From IMG/VR virus record IMGVR_UViG_3300025322_000107, positions 1 to 33,006 of that record: a stretch of 33,006 nucleotides of DNA; one strand, given 5' to 3'. The stretch is from a virus. Positions 22,283 to 32,900 of this stretch are shown here, in pieces (within the stretch, counting starts at the first letter, position 1; each line of letters opens with the position of its first letter). A model generated the notes under the pieces. The model made no database searches. It saw only the letters and a program-made list of their open reading frames with translations, and was not told the origin of the DNA. The translations under genes and the position numbers were made by a program.

Positions 22283-22486
22283 ATGTTTGCATCTAATGAA
22301 GATGTTTTTATGTTACCTCCAAAGCATCTAAAGGATGCAATATATGGTAATCAAAAATTTATTGGTAATCCTATGCCTATAGCTGAAGTAGATGTTCAAG
22401 ATCTATTAAATATGGGTTGGATTTTATATCAAAATCAAGATCATGAAATAACGGCAGAAGGGCCGGAAATGGAAAGTGAGGAATAA
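22283..22486 (+). CDS. Small hypothetical protein
   Basis: This encodes 67 residues. Upstream in-frame ATGs at 22262 and 22271 lie inside the previous gene. ATG 22283 has a GGAG site 5 bases ahead and is preferred. It is acidic at the C-terminus with no domain recognised. It lies just before the tail tube gene and may be a small tail-assembly or joining protein. Confidence 0.65.
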   Translation: MFASNEDVFMLPPKHLKDAIYGNQKFIGNPMPIAEVDVQDLLNMGWILYQNQDHEITAEGPEMESEE

Positions 22487-22488
22487 TT

Positions 22489-23670
22489 ATGGGACAAACA
22501 CCAATTACCGGCGATGCCGATGTATTCTTTGCAAAGTTAGAATCTACTTATGATATGATTACTAATGATGCAGCAAATATTACTTTTGCTGCTGGAGATG
22601 CAATTAGATTTACAGCTCTTGATTCAGAGCCAGTGCAGGATTGGCATGAAATTAATGAATTTAATGGCTCTCCTTCATTAGAAGGTTTAGTTGAAGGTAA
22701 ACGCCATGGCACGCTATCTGGTACTGCCGGAATTAGAACTAATGCTGCAGGAACTGAAAGCCCATTATCGCCTATTTGGCAAGCAGCTTTAGGTGGCACT
22801 GTTGCGATTTCCGGTGGAATTAGTTGTACTTATGTTATGGTAGCGACTACACCAAAGTCGCTTATGATTCTAAAGCACAATTCTAGAGAATCTAAGACTG
22901 AATTATTATCTGGGTGTTGGATTGCAAATCTAAAGGCAGATATTCCTGGTGAAGGAAATATACCGTCTGAGGCGTTCGACGGTGGATTTTCTGTTATGTC
23001 TTTTATTTATGGTAATCCACACGGAGATACATATGCTGGTGGTACTTCACCTCCAGTACTTTTAGCTGATAGACAAAAGCTTAATCCCGTTGGACTAAAG
23101 CTTAAGTTTGGAGCTTTAGATAATGGTGGAGCTGGATTTCTTTGTACGGCATATAATGCAACTACTGGAGTTTTAACTATTACTCCGGCCGTAGGTGCAA
23201 CTACGTCGGCCGATGTTATTGCTGCTGTAGTTCCAACTGCAACATTTGATGGAACTATTCAAGGCGGTACTGCTTGTGGACTTTCAATCGGCGGAACTTC
23301 TCTCGGATTTATTTCTTATAAAGATTCCGTAGTTACTGGAATTGGTCCACTTCTAAAAGAAGCTAATACAGCTAGAGTTTCTGGATTAGAACTTATAGTT
23401 CCTCGCCGAGTTACTGGTGAAATTTTATTCTATTTTAAGGATGAAAACGTAGCTTATTTAGGAGATGCTTGGAATGGTACTACAGCTGAAGTTATAGCTC
23501 GAACCGGGCCTAATATAGCGGGAAGTAGAATTAAATATATTTCTCGTAAAGCCCAGCTTAAGGTTTCTAAGGTAGATGCACCTAAATCTGATGTAGCTAC
23601 CTGGAATGCAACATTTACTGATATGCGATATAGTGCTTCAAACGATGAATACTATATCTTAGAGGATTAA
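22489..23670 (+). CDS. Putative major tail tube protein
   Basis: This 393-residue, Gly/Thr/Val-rich, strongly beta protein lies immediately before the tail assembly chaperones, where the tail tube gene is normally found. It has a GAGGA ribosome site. Residues about 50-100 and 250-330 have the regular strand pattern expected of tube proteins. It is longer than simple tubes, so an extra domain is likely. No sheath gene is present beside it, so the tail is probably non-contractile. The identification rests mainly on gene order. Confidence 0.65.
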   Translation: MGQTPITGDADVFFAKLESTYDMITNDAANITFAAGDAIRFTALDSEPVQDWHEINEFNGSPSLEGLVEGKRHGTLSGTAGIRTNAAGTESPLSPIWQAALGGTVAISGGISCTYVMVATTPKSLMILKHNSRESKTELLSGCWIANLKADIPGEGNIPSEAFDGGFSVMSFIYGNPHGDTYAGGTSPPVLLADRQKLNPVGLKLKFGALDNGGAGFLCTAYNATTGVLTITPAVGATTSADVIAAVVPTATFDGTIQGGTACGLSIGGTSLGFISYKDSVVTGIGPLLKEANTARVSGLELIVPRRVTGEILFYFKDENVAYLGDAWNGTTAEVIARTGPNIAGSRIKYISRKAQLKVSKVDAPKSDVATWNATFTDMRYSASNDEYYILED

Positions 23671-23673
23671 AGT

Positions 23674-24024
23674 ATGAGAAAAGCAAAAGGCAGACCGTCT
23701 GGAAGTATATATACATTTATTCCTACAGCGTTTGATAATCATAAAGATTCAGATCCTGTAACTTTTCATCTTAAAGCACCTAATGATGCTCAGCGCCGAG
23801 ATATAGTATTATTAGAAGCCAATTCTATGCACGAGCATCTAAAAGCAGTTAAGAAGGCAGTTTTGAATCATGTTATAAAAGTAGAAAATTATCAAGATAC
23901 TACAGGTCAAGAAATTAAAGATGCTAAAGATTTATTAACTCATGGTGAAACTCAATTCTTACTTGAGATTTATCAGGAGTTAGTTGATTCAACATCTGTA
24001 ACTGAAGCACAAAAAAAAGAATAA
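23674..24024 (+). CDS. Tail assembly chaperone, unshifted form (gpG-like)
   Basis: This 116-residue protein has the size and place of lambda gpG-like tail chaperones, between tail tube and tape measure. It is charged and helical. Its last codons are CAA AAA AAA GAA TAA, ending in a run of eight A that forms a frameshift site. Most ribosomes would stop at 24022. A fraction should slip -1 and make the longer product described separately. The start has AGGATTAAAG upstream. Confidence 0.8.
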   Translation: MRKAKGRPSGSIYTFIPTAFDNHKDSDPVTFHLKAPNDAQRRDIVLLEANSMHEHLKAVKKAVLNHVIKVENYQDTTGQEIKDAKDLLTHGETQFLLEIYQELVDSTSVTEAQKKE

Positions 24025-24371
24025 GCAGGATTGCAAGTCTGCATTTAACTAATCATTCAGCGGTCACTTGGGATTGTAAATCCTGCAAGAAACAAAAGCT
24101 TCAAAACGAGAGAGGTTGTATAGGAAAAGCAGAAAATCCAATCATTACTAAGAATGGATTTAAGTTTGATATTTGTCCTATTAGATATCAATTGAAATAT
24201 AAAGAAGAAGTAGAACTTTTTGCATTATGGTTTAACTATAAAAGATTTAAGTGTTTACCGTATTCAGGTGGATTCTTAGAACAAGATCATAGATTCTTAG
24301 AGACAGTAAATATCTTAGATCCAATATTAGAATATATTCAAGAGATGCAACGAAAGGCTAATGCAGGCTAA
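23674..24371 (+). CDS. Tail assembly chaperone, -1 frameshifted fusion (gpGT-like)
   Basis: Reading join(23674..24018, 24018..24371) gives a 232-residue product. The 117-codon extension has no stop from 24018 to TAA 24369 and no start codon of its own near its beginning. It contains WDCKSCKKQK, GCIG and FDICPIRY, four cysteines spaced like a zinc site, then a helical end LEYIQEMQRKANAG. The slippery heptamer A_AAA_AAA at 24012-24018 and the stem at 24025-24086 sit at classic spacing. The arrangement mirrors lambda G/GT, where the fusion binds the tape measure, encoded here next. Frameshifting is inferred, not measured. Confidence 0.8.
24012..24086 (+). promoter_or_regulatory. Programmed -1 frameshift signal
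   Basis: The slippery site A_AAA_AAA_G lies at 24012-24019 in the correct phase. Six bases later GCAGGATT (24025-24032) pairs perfectly with AATCCTGC (24079-24086), and the loop contains TGCA-AGTC-TGCA (24032-24043). This is the standard slippery site plus downstream structure of tail chaperone genes. Confidence 0.8.
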
Positions 24372-24373
24372 TA

Positions 24374-27091
24374 ATGGCTAAAAATTCAGAAGCTAGAGCT
24401 ACATTAGCAATCGTCGCTAAAGTTGTCGATGAATTTTCTGTTAATTTAAGTAAATTAAGTCAAGCGGTTAAACAAAGCGCAGGAACTTCTATTCCTGCTG
24501 ATGCAAAAAAAGCTGAATCAGCATTCAAAGCATTAACTGCTTCATTTGGTGCAGCAACATCTAAAGCTTCAATTTTACAAGGTATTGGTTTAAGTTTAGG
24601 CTATACTCTAACTCAACTTCCTATAAATATAGTTAGAGAATTAGCTGATACTTTTGCAAAAGCAACAGATGAAGCATCTAAATTTCAGTTAAAAATTGCT
24701 CAAATAAAAACTATCGCCGGTAAAGGTGGTTTAGTTCCAGAAGAATTAGGACAAAAATCAATAGAATTTGCTGGAAGATTTGGTCAAGGCCCACAAGCTC
24801 AAGCTGAAGCTTTTTATAATGTTGTTTCATCAGGTATTAAAGAAGTAACTGATGCAACAAATATCATGGTTTCAGCTAATAAATTAGCAACAGTCGGTTT
24901 ATCAACAACCGGCGATGCTATGACTGGTTTAATCGGTCTTTCTCGAGGATTTGAACATAGTTTATCTAATGTTAATGATGTCGCTGATGCCTTATTTGTA
25001 ACAGTTGATCGCGGATTAAATGTTACATTAACAGATTTAGTTAGAAATATTGGTTTTATTGGCCCAGCGGCTCATGCAGTTAATGCTAATATGGATGAAA
25101 TGTTAGCTGTATTAGCTGCTGTAACTAATAGAGGTATAGCTACAGAAAACTCTATTATTGCCTTAAATCAAATATTTACAGCTTTACAAAAACCTTCAAA
25201 AGCAGCTAAAGATGAAGCTGCTAGACTAGGAATTGAATTTACTTCTTTAACTCTTAAAACTAAGGGGTTAATTCCATTCTTACAAGAAATCGTATATAAT
25301 ACAAATCTTACAAATGAGTCAATCGGTAATCTTTTTGGAAACGTTCGTGCGATGCGTGCATTCTTCGGCGCGGTGATTGATGGTGGATTATTAGCTGAAG
25401 ATGTCTTACTAGACATGGCTAATAAAACTGGTCGTGTCGCTGAAGGGTTTGATATTATTACTCAAACCTTAAGTTTTCAGCAAGATAGATGGGATGCTTT
25501 ATTTGAAAGTTCTAGTATAGTATTAGGCAGTATGATTACTGATAGTACTTTACTTCGCGGAGGACTTACAGCTGTAAATGATGCTCTAGAAATATATCTT
25601 GGATTAGTATCTTCTAGTGCAGGTAAAACTAATGATTTATCTGATGCGATACAAGTATTTAGAGATATTTTAGCTGTTATTCTTGAATTCATTGGAAATT
25701 TATTAGTTTTATTGCAAATGATAACTACTCCTTTACGTCAAATATATAGAGATGTAATGTTGGTAGCTAAGGGATTTGGTTATTTATTTCAAAAACTTAT
25801 TTCATTACCAGATATTCCTTGGCTTACTACTACTGGGCAACGAATATCCGATGCTGTAGATAAAACTTTATCTTGGAATGATGCATTAGATAAAGTAGCT
25901 GAAAAATTAAGAAATAAACAACTTATTGATTCAATGTTTAATATGATGGAGAATCCTCCATTAAAAGAGGAATCAACTGTTCGCCCGCCTTGGCGAATGA
26001 TAGATATTAAAAAGTGGGAAGAACCTGAAGATAAACCAAAGAAAAATTCATTTCCAGGTTTAGATGCTGCTATGCGTCGTATGGAAAAAGAAATGCTACG
26101 ACGTAAGAAGGCAGCACATGATTTTTTCAAAGCAATCATATTAGATATGAATATGATGGTTACTGTTGAATTAGCTAATTTAGAAACAATAGCTAATGCT
26201 CAACGTGAACATAATGAATATTTACAATCCTTACGAGATGATGAAGCGGAGAGACAAGAAGAGCATCAAAAAGAATTAATAGAAAAACAATTAGAACGAT
26301 CTGAAGAATTAACTCAATCTCTTATGGGTATGTTTTCAGGTCCTTTTGAAACTTTATTCGATGGTATAGTAGATAGTTTTAATGATGCTACTGTAGATAT
26401 AGGGAAGCTATTTAAGAAATTTATATCTGGAATGGTTTTAGATTTAATTAAATCAGGGCTTCTGTCATTACTTGGCGCACTAATAAGTGTATTAACTGGA
26501 GGTCCTGCTTCTGCTGGATTAACTGGTATATTTGCATCATTTAATAAAGCCGGGCCGGCTGTACCTAATACTGGTATTCCAGCAAATAATCTTCCTACAG
26601 GAAATGCAAGTTCTCCTACATTTATATCTAGATCTAGTAGTGGGCTCACATCATCTTCTAGTGGGTTTGGTACATCTTCTAGTAATCTTATAGCGGATAC
26701 TTCTGGAACTCCGCAAACTAGAAATTATGGATATACAACTACTGGAGATACTAATGCTGTAGCTGAGCGAGATACAAGACTTCGTGATTTTCTATTAGTA
26801 GCTGGTATTGCTGGGGCTACTGCAGCTGGTGGAGCTTTAGGCGGCGCTATTGGTGCAGCAGCAGGGTCAACTATTGCTGGTGCTGGTGCGGGAGGTATAA
26901 CTGCCGCTGATGATTCTGCTTATGCAAATAAATTAAAAGAAAAGAAAGCCTTTGGCACTACTTCTTCAGGTAGTGGTGCTCCAGTATTACAACCTGTAAT
27001 GATGTTGCCATCACAAGCTCAAGCTGAGCGTTGGTTTGCCGATGTATTTATGCCTTTATGGCGGGATGCTGAATCCAGAGGAGATGTATAA
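24374..27091 (+). CDS. Tail tape measure protein
   Basis: This 905-residue protein sets tail length and is ejected ahead of DNA. Residues of about 50-400 match the TP901-type tape measure core (LGQKSIEFAGRFGQGPQAQA, NVNDVADALFVTVDRG, TNRGIATENSIIALNQIF). The remainder is helical and coiled-coil-rich (EYLQSLRDDEAERQEEHQKE). Near the C-terminus are hydrophobic helices (LLSLLGALISVLTGG and a Gly/Ala-rich LLVAGIAGATAAGG...) fit for membrane insertion, and a Ser/Gly linker. It starts 2 bases past the chaperone stop. Length would predict a tail of roughly 130 nm by the usual 1.5 angstrom per residue rule; this is a rough inference. Confidence 0.9.
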   Translation: MAKNSEARATLAIVAKVVDEFSVNLSKLSQAVKQSAGTSIPADAKKAESAFKALTASFGAATSKASILQGIGLSLGYTLTQLPINIVRELADTFAKATDEASKFQLKIAQIKTIAGKGGLVPEELGQKSIEFAGRFGQGPQAQAEAFYNVVSSGIKEVTDATNIMVSANKLATVGLSTTGDAMTGLIGLSRGFEHSLSNVNDVADALFVTVDRGLNVTLTDLVRNIGFIGPAAHAVNANMDEMLAVLAAVTNRGIATENSIIALNQIFTALQKPSKAAKDEAARLGIEFTSLTLKTKGLIPFLQEIVYNTNLTNESIGNLFGNVRAMRAFFGAVIDGGLLAEDVLLDMANKTGRVAEGFDIITQTLSFQQDRWDALFESSSIVLGSMITDSTLLRGGLTAVNDALEIYLGLVSSSAGKTNDLSDAIQVFRDILAVILEFIGNLLVLLQMITTPLRQIYRDVMLVAKGFGYLFQKLISLPDIPWLTTTGQRISDAVDKTLSWNDALDKVAEKLRNKQLIDSMFNMMENPPLKEESTVRPPWRMIDIKKWEEPEDKPKKNSFPGLDAAMRRMEKEMLRRKKAAHDFFKAIILDMNMMVTVELANLETIANAQREHNEYLQSLRDDEAERQEEHQKELIEKQLERSEELTQSLMGMFSGPFETLFDGIVDSFNDATVDIGKLFKKFISGMVLDLIKSGLLSLLGALISVLTGGPASAGLTGIFASFNKAGPAVPNTGIPANNLPTGNASSPTFISRSSSGLTSSSSGFGTSSSNLIADTSGTPQTRNYGYTTTGDTNAVAERDTRLRDFLLVAGIAGATAAGGALGGAIGAAAGSTIAGAGAGGITAADDSAYANKLKEKKAFGTTSSGSGAPVLQPVMMLPSQAQAERWFADVFMPLWRDAESRGDV

Positions 27092-28045
27092 GTGGCTTTT
27101 TCATCTGCTGCTATACCTGCTGGTGAATTAAATGCTCTTGGTAGAGCAAAACCAATTTTAGGTGGTAAGAATGCTTTTGATGATTATAATCAAGTACCGC
27201 AATGGTCTGCTAGTGGTTCTTGGGCAGATTCTGGTGTAGGTGGTCCAGAAAATAGAACTAATACAGCTGTTCCTCCTAATTTTTTACATGATGGATTTAC
27301 ACATTTAACAACCTACCCGAGTTCAATATCCGGTAATGTTACTGTTTATATTTTATTTGATCTAAAAGAATCTATAAATATAGATTCTATGCTAGTATTA
27401 AATCATAATTTTGGAACTATAGCTACAGCTCTTAGTGCTACATTAAGTATATTTTTAGAAGTAGCTGATAATTCGACTTTTACTACAAATTTAACTACAG
27501 TAGCTAGTGCTACAGGAATAACTACAAATAATAGAAAATGGCTTTTAGCTGGAGCATCGTTACGATTTTCTAGTGTAAGATATGCAAGATTGCGTATAAC
27601 TTCTACAGTAGCATTTACTGGAGCTCAATATCCTAGAATAGGAGAAATTTGGGTCGGGCAGCGTTACCATTTATCTAGAAATCCTGAAATTCCTTGGGAT
27701 CCAGATCATAAAGTTAGTAAGACTAAAACTAGTGTTTCTACGGCTGGGATTAGTGTTACTTTACTAGACTTTGCTGGAAGATATGAGTTAGCCCCATCAT
27801 GGATGCCTACAGCTGGAGATATACATACCGGACTAAATGATAGACAAACATTATTAGATTGGTATCAAAGTATTGAATATAGTTCTATACCGTTTCCATT
27901 TATATTAGATCATGGATTAGGAACACAAAAACCTTTATTTATGTTCTTAGAATCTTCTAATTTAGATATGAAATATCAAGGGCCGAGGCATAGCACTGTT
28001 TCTTTATCGCTTATTGAACAGTATGGATTTCTAAGCGAAGAATAA
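27092..28045 (+). CDS. Distal tail protein with carbohydrate-binding-like domain
   Basis: This 317-residue protein begins with GTG 27092, directly after the tape measure stop, behind a good AGAGGAG site. The first 200 residues are beta-rich, with YILFDLKESINIDSMLVLNHN and RYARLRITST, like galactose-binding jelly-roll domains of tail-tip proteins. The second part (SRNPEIPWDPDHK...FPFILDHG) resembles minor tail proteins at the tail-tube end. By position it is the distal tail or lambda gpM/L-type protein. The exact family is uncertain. Confidence 0.6.
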   Translation: MAFSSAAIPAGELNALGRAKPILGGKNAFDDYNQVPQWSASGSWADSGVGGPENRTNTAVPPNFLHDGFTHLTTYPSSISGNVTVYILFDLKESINIDSMLVLNHNFGTIATALSATLSIFLEVADNSTFTTNLTTVASATGITTNNRKWLLAGASLRFSSVRYARLRITSTVAFTGAQYPRIGEIWVGQRYHLSRNPEIPWDPDHKVSKTKTSVSTAGISVTLLDFAGRYELAPSWMPTAGDIHTGLNDRQTLLDWYQSIEYSSIPFPFILDHGLGTQKPLFMFLESSNLDMKYQGPRHSTVSLSLIEQYGFLSEE

Positions 28046-28071
28046 TATAAATAATTCTAAGTAGGAATAAT

Positions 28072-29931
28072 ATGCTTACTACAACAGCGGCCTGGAAACG
28101 TTCTTTTAATAAGAAGAACATTAAAAAAGTATATTTAGTTAGAATTACCGTTGATGCTCTCGGCTCTGAAGGAAATGGTATTTATACTTTTCTACATGGA
28201 CGTAATACTAATTTAGGATATCCTAATAGTGTATTATCTATTGCATCTATCAGTGGAAAACTTGATGCTTTAACTAGAAAATATAGCCAAAGTGATTATG
28301 AAATTATTTTTGCTGATGATGGCTATATTAGAAATTTAATCACACTTGGTAAATACCTACGGCATAAAAAATTAACTATAAAATTAGGTACAAGTGAATT
28401 AACTAGTGAAACAGATTTTACAACAACATATTTAGGTGCTATAAAAGATCTCGTGGCTGATTCCGAAGCTGGTACTATATCACTTACTGGAATAGATGCA
28501 TCGGCTTTTACTAATTGGCCAATCTACGATAAAGTATTCTTTACTCAATACCGGCGTGGCGGTGGAGATCCTAATTTAGCTAGAGGTATTGCTAGAAATC
28601 ATCCTCTAGAAGTTGTGTCTAGATCTTTAGATGCTCTTAATATACCAACAGAATTATATAATGCTTCAAGCTTAGATGCTGAAACTGATACTACACGTAG
28701 TCACTTTGTTATTACTAGGCATAATGATAATCTTATACCGGTTGGGCTAGAAACAGATTTTAATTTAGATAAACCAGTTAAAGATCATATATCTGAAATG
28801 ATGTTTTTGATGTATGGCGCATTTATTCCCGATTCAGATGCTCGATTCACATATAAACAATTTGATAATACAGCGCCGCCAGTTACACATTGGACTACAA
28901 AAGATATTATTTCTGTACGACAAACAAGTACATATAAAAATCTATATAATCGTATAGAAATGGCACATCCGATATTTGCAGAACCATATCAAGTGTCTTC
29001 CATTGAAGATAGTATATCTGCTGCAAATAATGCTTATCCTGGGGATGATGGAACTTCCGTATTTAGAAAAGAAAGTGAATATCTAAATGCATTTGCTACT
29101 ATAGTTCAAGTTTTAGATAATTTAGATGCCCCTGTTGGTATACTTCCAGCTGGAGTTACAGATCATAAAATTACTAGTACTTATGTTTTGCATAATGGAT
29201 TTTCTGGATCTTTAGTAAATAATCATGCTAATTGGTATGGACGCGGTGATAATAGTATTCGTGGCATTAATAATACTACTAGAAAAGCATATTTATTACT
29301 AATTAATCCGAGAACTAAAGTCCTGGAAGTGGTAGCAGCTACATTAATAACAGCTCCATCTGGAGCATTTGGTACTACTAATGCTCCTACTGAAGCTTTA
29401 TCTGCTGGAGTTGGATCTTTACGTTTAGCGCATACAATACAATTTAATATAACTGAACGTGGATTATTTGGTACAACATCTTTAGAATGGAATTCATTAT
29501 ATACACCCATTAGGATTATAGATATAACAATTCCAGTTATGTCTCGAGAAATTGTATTACAACGATATACTAATGGAGCTCCAGAATTAGAAGTAGTTAC
29601 ATTACCACATACAGCGGACATACAAGTTGGAGATTTTATTTCTTTAGATTACAATAAGTACATAGGTTATAATCGTACGGTTTGTGATGCTAATGTAATT
29701 TTTGAAGTTACTAAACGAACTGAGAATTTTACAGAATCAGCTAGTATGGCTTGGCAACTAACCTACGCCTATGAAGTTCCAGCTGTAATTTACACTCCTG
29801 TATATGATCCTCCGATAATGATTCCAGTCTTTGAGGTAACTTTTCCTGATGAACCTCTGAAAGAACGATCAACTCAAGAGGATATGTATCTTAAATCTAC
29901 TGGTGAACTTATTTATGTTAGAAATTTATGA
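28072..29931 (+). CDS. Tail tip/baseplate hub protein
   Basis: This 619-residue, mostly beta protein follows the distal tail gene. The first 150 residues (VYLVRITVDALGSEGNG, LGAIKDLVADSEAGTISLTG) match the opening of phage tail-tip proteins that form the hub. The central part (SEMMFLMYGAFIPDSDARFTYK) resembles hub domains found in gp27-like proteins. Its place before the fibre gene agrees. It has a TAGGAAT ribosome site. No enzymatic motif is evident. The call rests on position and general pattern. Confidence 0.6.
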   Translation: MLTTTAAWKRSFNKKNIKKVYLVRITVDALGSEGNGIYTFLHGRNTNLGYPNSVLSIASISGKLDALTRKYSQSDYEIIFADDGYIRNLITLGKYLRHKKLTIKLGTSELTSETDFTTTYLGAIKDLVADSEAGTISLTGIDASAFTNWPIYDKVFFTQYRRGGGDPNLARGIARNHPLEVVSRSLDALNIPTELYNASSLDAETDTTRSHFVITRHNDNLIPVGLETDFNLDKPVKDHISEMMFLMYGAFIPDSDARFTYKQFDNTAPPVTHWTTKDIISVRQTSTYKNLYNRIEMAHPIFAEPYQVSSIEDSISAANNAYPGDDGTSVFRKESEYLNAFATIVQVLDNLDAPVGILPAGVTDHKITSTYVLHNGFSGSLVNNHANWYGRGDNSIRGINNTTRKAYLLLINPRTKVLEVVAATLITAPSGAFGTTNAPTEALSAGVGSLRLAHTIQFNITERGLFGTTSLEWNSLYTPIRIIDITIPVMSREIVLQRYTNGAPELEVVTLPHTADIQVGDFISLDYNKYIGYNRTVCDANVIFEVTKRTENFTESASMAWQLTYAYEVPAVIYTPVYDPPIMIPVFEVTFPDEPLKERSTQEDMYLKSTGELIYVRNL

Positions 29932-29939
29932 GGTTATAA

Positions 29940-32900
29940 ATGGCTTGGCATGATGAAGCTACTGGTACTGATCTACATTATCCTCGTGGAACAATGGGTG
30001 CCGCACAGGCATTTATAGCATTAGATTTAGTTGATAATACCCTTAAAGCATATCAAATTACAGATGCGGCCGGTACTTCTGATTTATTTACTATTAAAAC
30101 AAATAACAATGATGAATGCTTTACATTTGGAGCTAAAGCAGTTATTCAAGATGTATACGCATATGCTGGAAGATCAGATGCATTATTAACTATAACAAAT
30201 GGTGCTACAGCCCTTACTTCTGCGGGAAGTGCTATTGTAGTTAATTATGCTGGTGGAAGTATAAATGTAGCACAAAATGTTTATGGACTATATTTATATG
30301 GGCAATCTAATGTTGGTACACAATATTCTATTGGTGTATATGCAGACTCTGGATGGGATTATGGGGCTCGTTTCGATAGTCCAGTAAATTTCACATCTAC
30401 TATTCTATTAAATAATGGTGCTGGAGCTAGTGGAGAAGTTTTAACTAGTCAAGGCGCTGGAGTTGACCCGATATGGGCGGCGGCTGGGGCAGCAACAGAC
30501 CATGGTAGTTTAACCGGACTTGGAGATGATGATCATACCCAATATGCTCTCTTATTGGGTAGAGCTACTGGACAAACATTAATAGGTGGAACCGCCAGCG
30601 GCGATGATTTAACTTTTGAATCGACATCACATGCAACTAAAGGATCTATTTTATTCCGAGATTCAGATATTCAATTTAATTCAGATGCAGCAGTTGGAGT
30701 TAGTACTAGTAGTACATTAACTCTTAAAGGTGCATCTGGTACTGAATTATTCCTTACTACAGTTGCTGCTACTCAAAATACATTAACAATAATTCAACGC
30801 CGAGGTGCTACTGGTGTTGATGCCGGACAATTAGATTTAATTCTTGGAGAAGTATCAATAGTTGGTAGATCTACTGGCATTATTATGAATGCTGGAGATG
30901 CGATCAATTCGACTCAAGGTTCTTGTTATTTAGAAGGAGATGGAAGTCTCACTCTTTCAGCTTATATAGATATTACTCCAACATTCATTGGTTTAGATAT
31001 TTCTGGATTGTTATTTAGAAATGAAGCTGGAAGTGATCTTGCTACTGCAGCTAATGAAGGTGCTTTATATACTAAAGACACGGCTGGAACTACACATCTT
31101 TACTATAGAGCTAATTCAAATGGTACTGTATATCAAATTACTCCAGGTGGAGCTGCAACAGATCATGGTAGTTTAACCGGTCTTGGAGATGATGATCATA
31201 CCCAATATGCTCTTCTACTAGGTAGAGTTACTGGTCAAGTCTTAATAGGTGGAACCGCCAGCGGCGATGATTTAACTTTTGAATCGACATCACATGCAAC
31301 TAAAGGTTCAATCTTATTTCGCGACACTGATATTCAACTAAATTCAAATGCTGTTGCTGGTACAGATGAGGATGTTTTATTAACACTTCTCGGTGGTGAT
31401 GGAGCAACGGCTCTTTGGCGTTCTATTATCTATCACGACGGCGGACTTGGAATTGCAGGTATATATCAAAATCTAAATGGTTCTGATAGAACTAATGGTA
31501 CTAGATTTGATATTGATAGAGCAGATGTTGTAACTGCCAGAGGTTCAGCTTTATATCTTAATGCTGGTTCTGGAGCAGCCAATTTAACTGCATATATTCA
31601 ATTAGCTTCTTCAGGAGCAACTCTGTTTGTTGGTTCCATCAGTGGCATGACTATTCGTGGTGGTACTGCTTCTGGAAATGATTTAACTTTCGAAACAACA
31701 TCACATGCTACAAAAGGTACATTTATTTGGTCCGGTGCATGTGATTGGAATGTTGGTGGTGGTGTTGGAAGTGCGGCGCAAGTATTAACATCTAATGGCG
31801 CCGGAGCCGCGCCTACTTGGCAAGCTAGTGGTGGTGGAGGTGGTACTTTAGATGCTGCTTATGATTATGGTGGTGCTGGTGCTGGCCGTACAATTATAGC
31901 GGATACCAATGCTGTTAGAATATATGATGGAACTGTAGGTTCTACAGCATATTTATTACAAATAGATAGACCGGCCGGAGTATATACTGGAACTCCACAT
32001 GGAATCTTAGTTGATTTTTCTGCAGCTACTAGTTTTAGTAATGCAGCAGATATTTATGGTATTAGATTAATTGGAGAAACAAATATTGATACTGGGGCTA
32101 GTATTGGAGTTTCAGTTGATGGTGGATGGGATGTTGGAATTGAAATTACAGTTGCAAATCATGCATTGAAGCTTCCTGATGGATTTATTAATGGATCTGT
32201 AACTGGATTAACTGCAGTTGCAGGTACATTAGCATTTCTTACTGGAACATTTGCTGGAACTTATGCTCCAGGTAATGGTTGTGTACATATCGGTGATGAC
32301 CTCGGTAATGCTAGTGCAACATCACAAGGTGCGGGTTGCGTTGTTATTGGTTCACAGGGAGCTTATGCTAGAAATACAGCATCTTACGCGGTTGCAATTG
32401 GTTACACGGCAAATGCGGCTTCTAGTTCTATTGCAATCGGACATCTTGCTACAGCCTCAGCAACTGAATCAATTGCGATCGGAAATAGTACACCTTCAGC
32501 GGGTGGAGCACGATCAATAGCTATTGGTCGTGGAGCTACTATTGGAGGTTCTGGATCTGAATCAATTGGCATTGGCTATGGAATATCTATAAATAATGCT
32601 TATTGCTTAGGATTTGGTCGTGGAGCTACTTCAACAGCAGCTAATCAAATTATATATGGTTCTAATGGATATGAATATTCTCAAGTATTTTTTGGTGAAG
32701 GCGTAGTTGCTGCGACCGTTCCGACTTCAATCTCAATTAACCCAACTGGAGCTAGCGGTACTGATATTGCGGGCGGATGCATATTCTATATCAATGGTGC
32801 GCGTGGAACTGGAACAGGTATCGGCGGTGATTTAGTATTTCAAACTGCACCACCGGGCGGAACTGGAAGCACACCAGGGGTATTAACAGAGAGAATGCGA

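Noticed and set aside
32251-32520. Open frame of 89 codons within the fibre gene
   Set aside because: The fibre frame is continuous across it with clear SIAIG repeats; this is an out-of-frame shadow.
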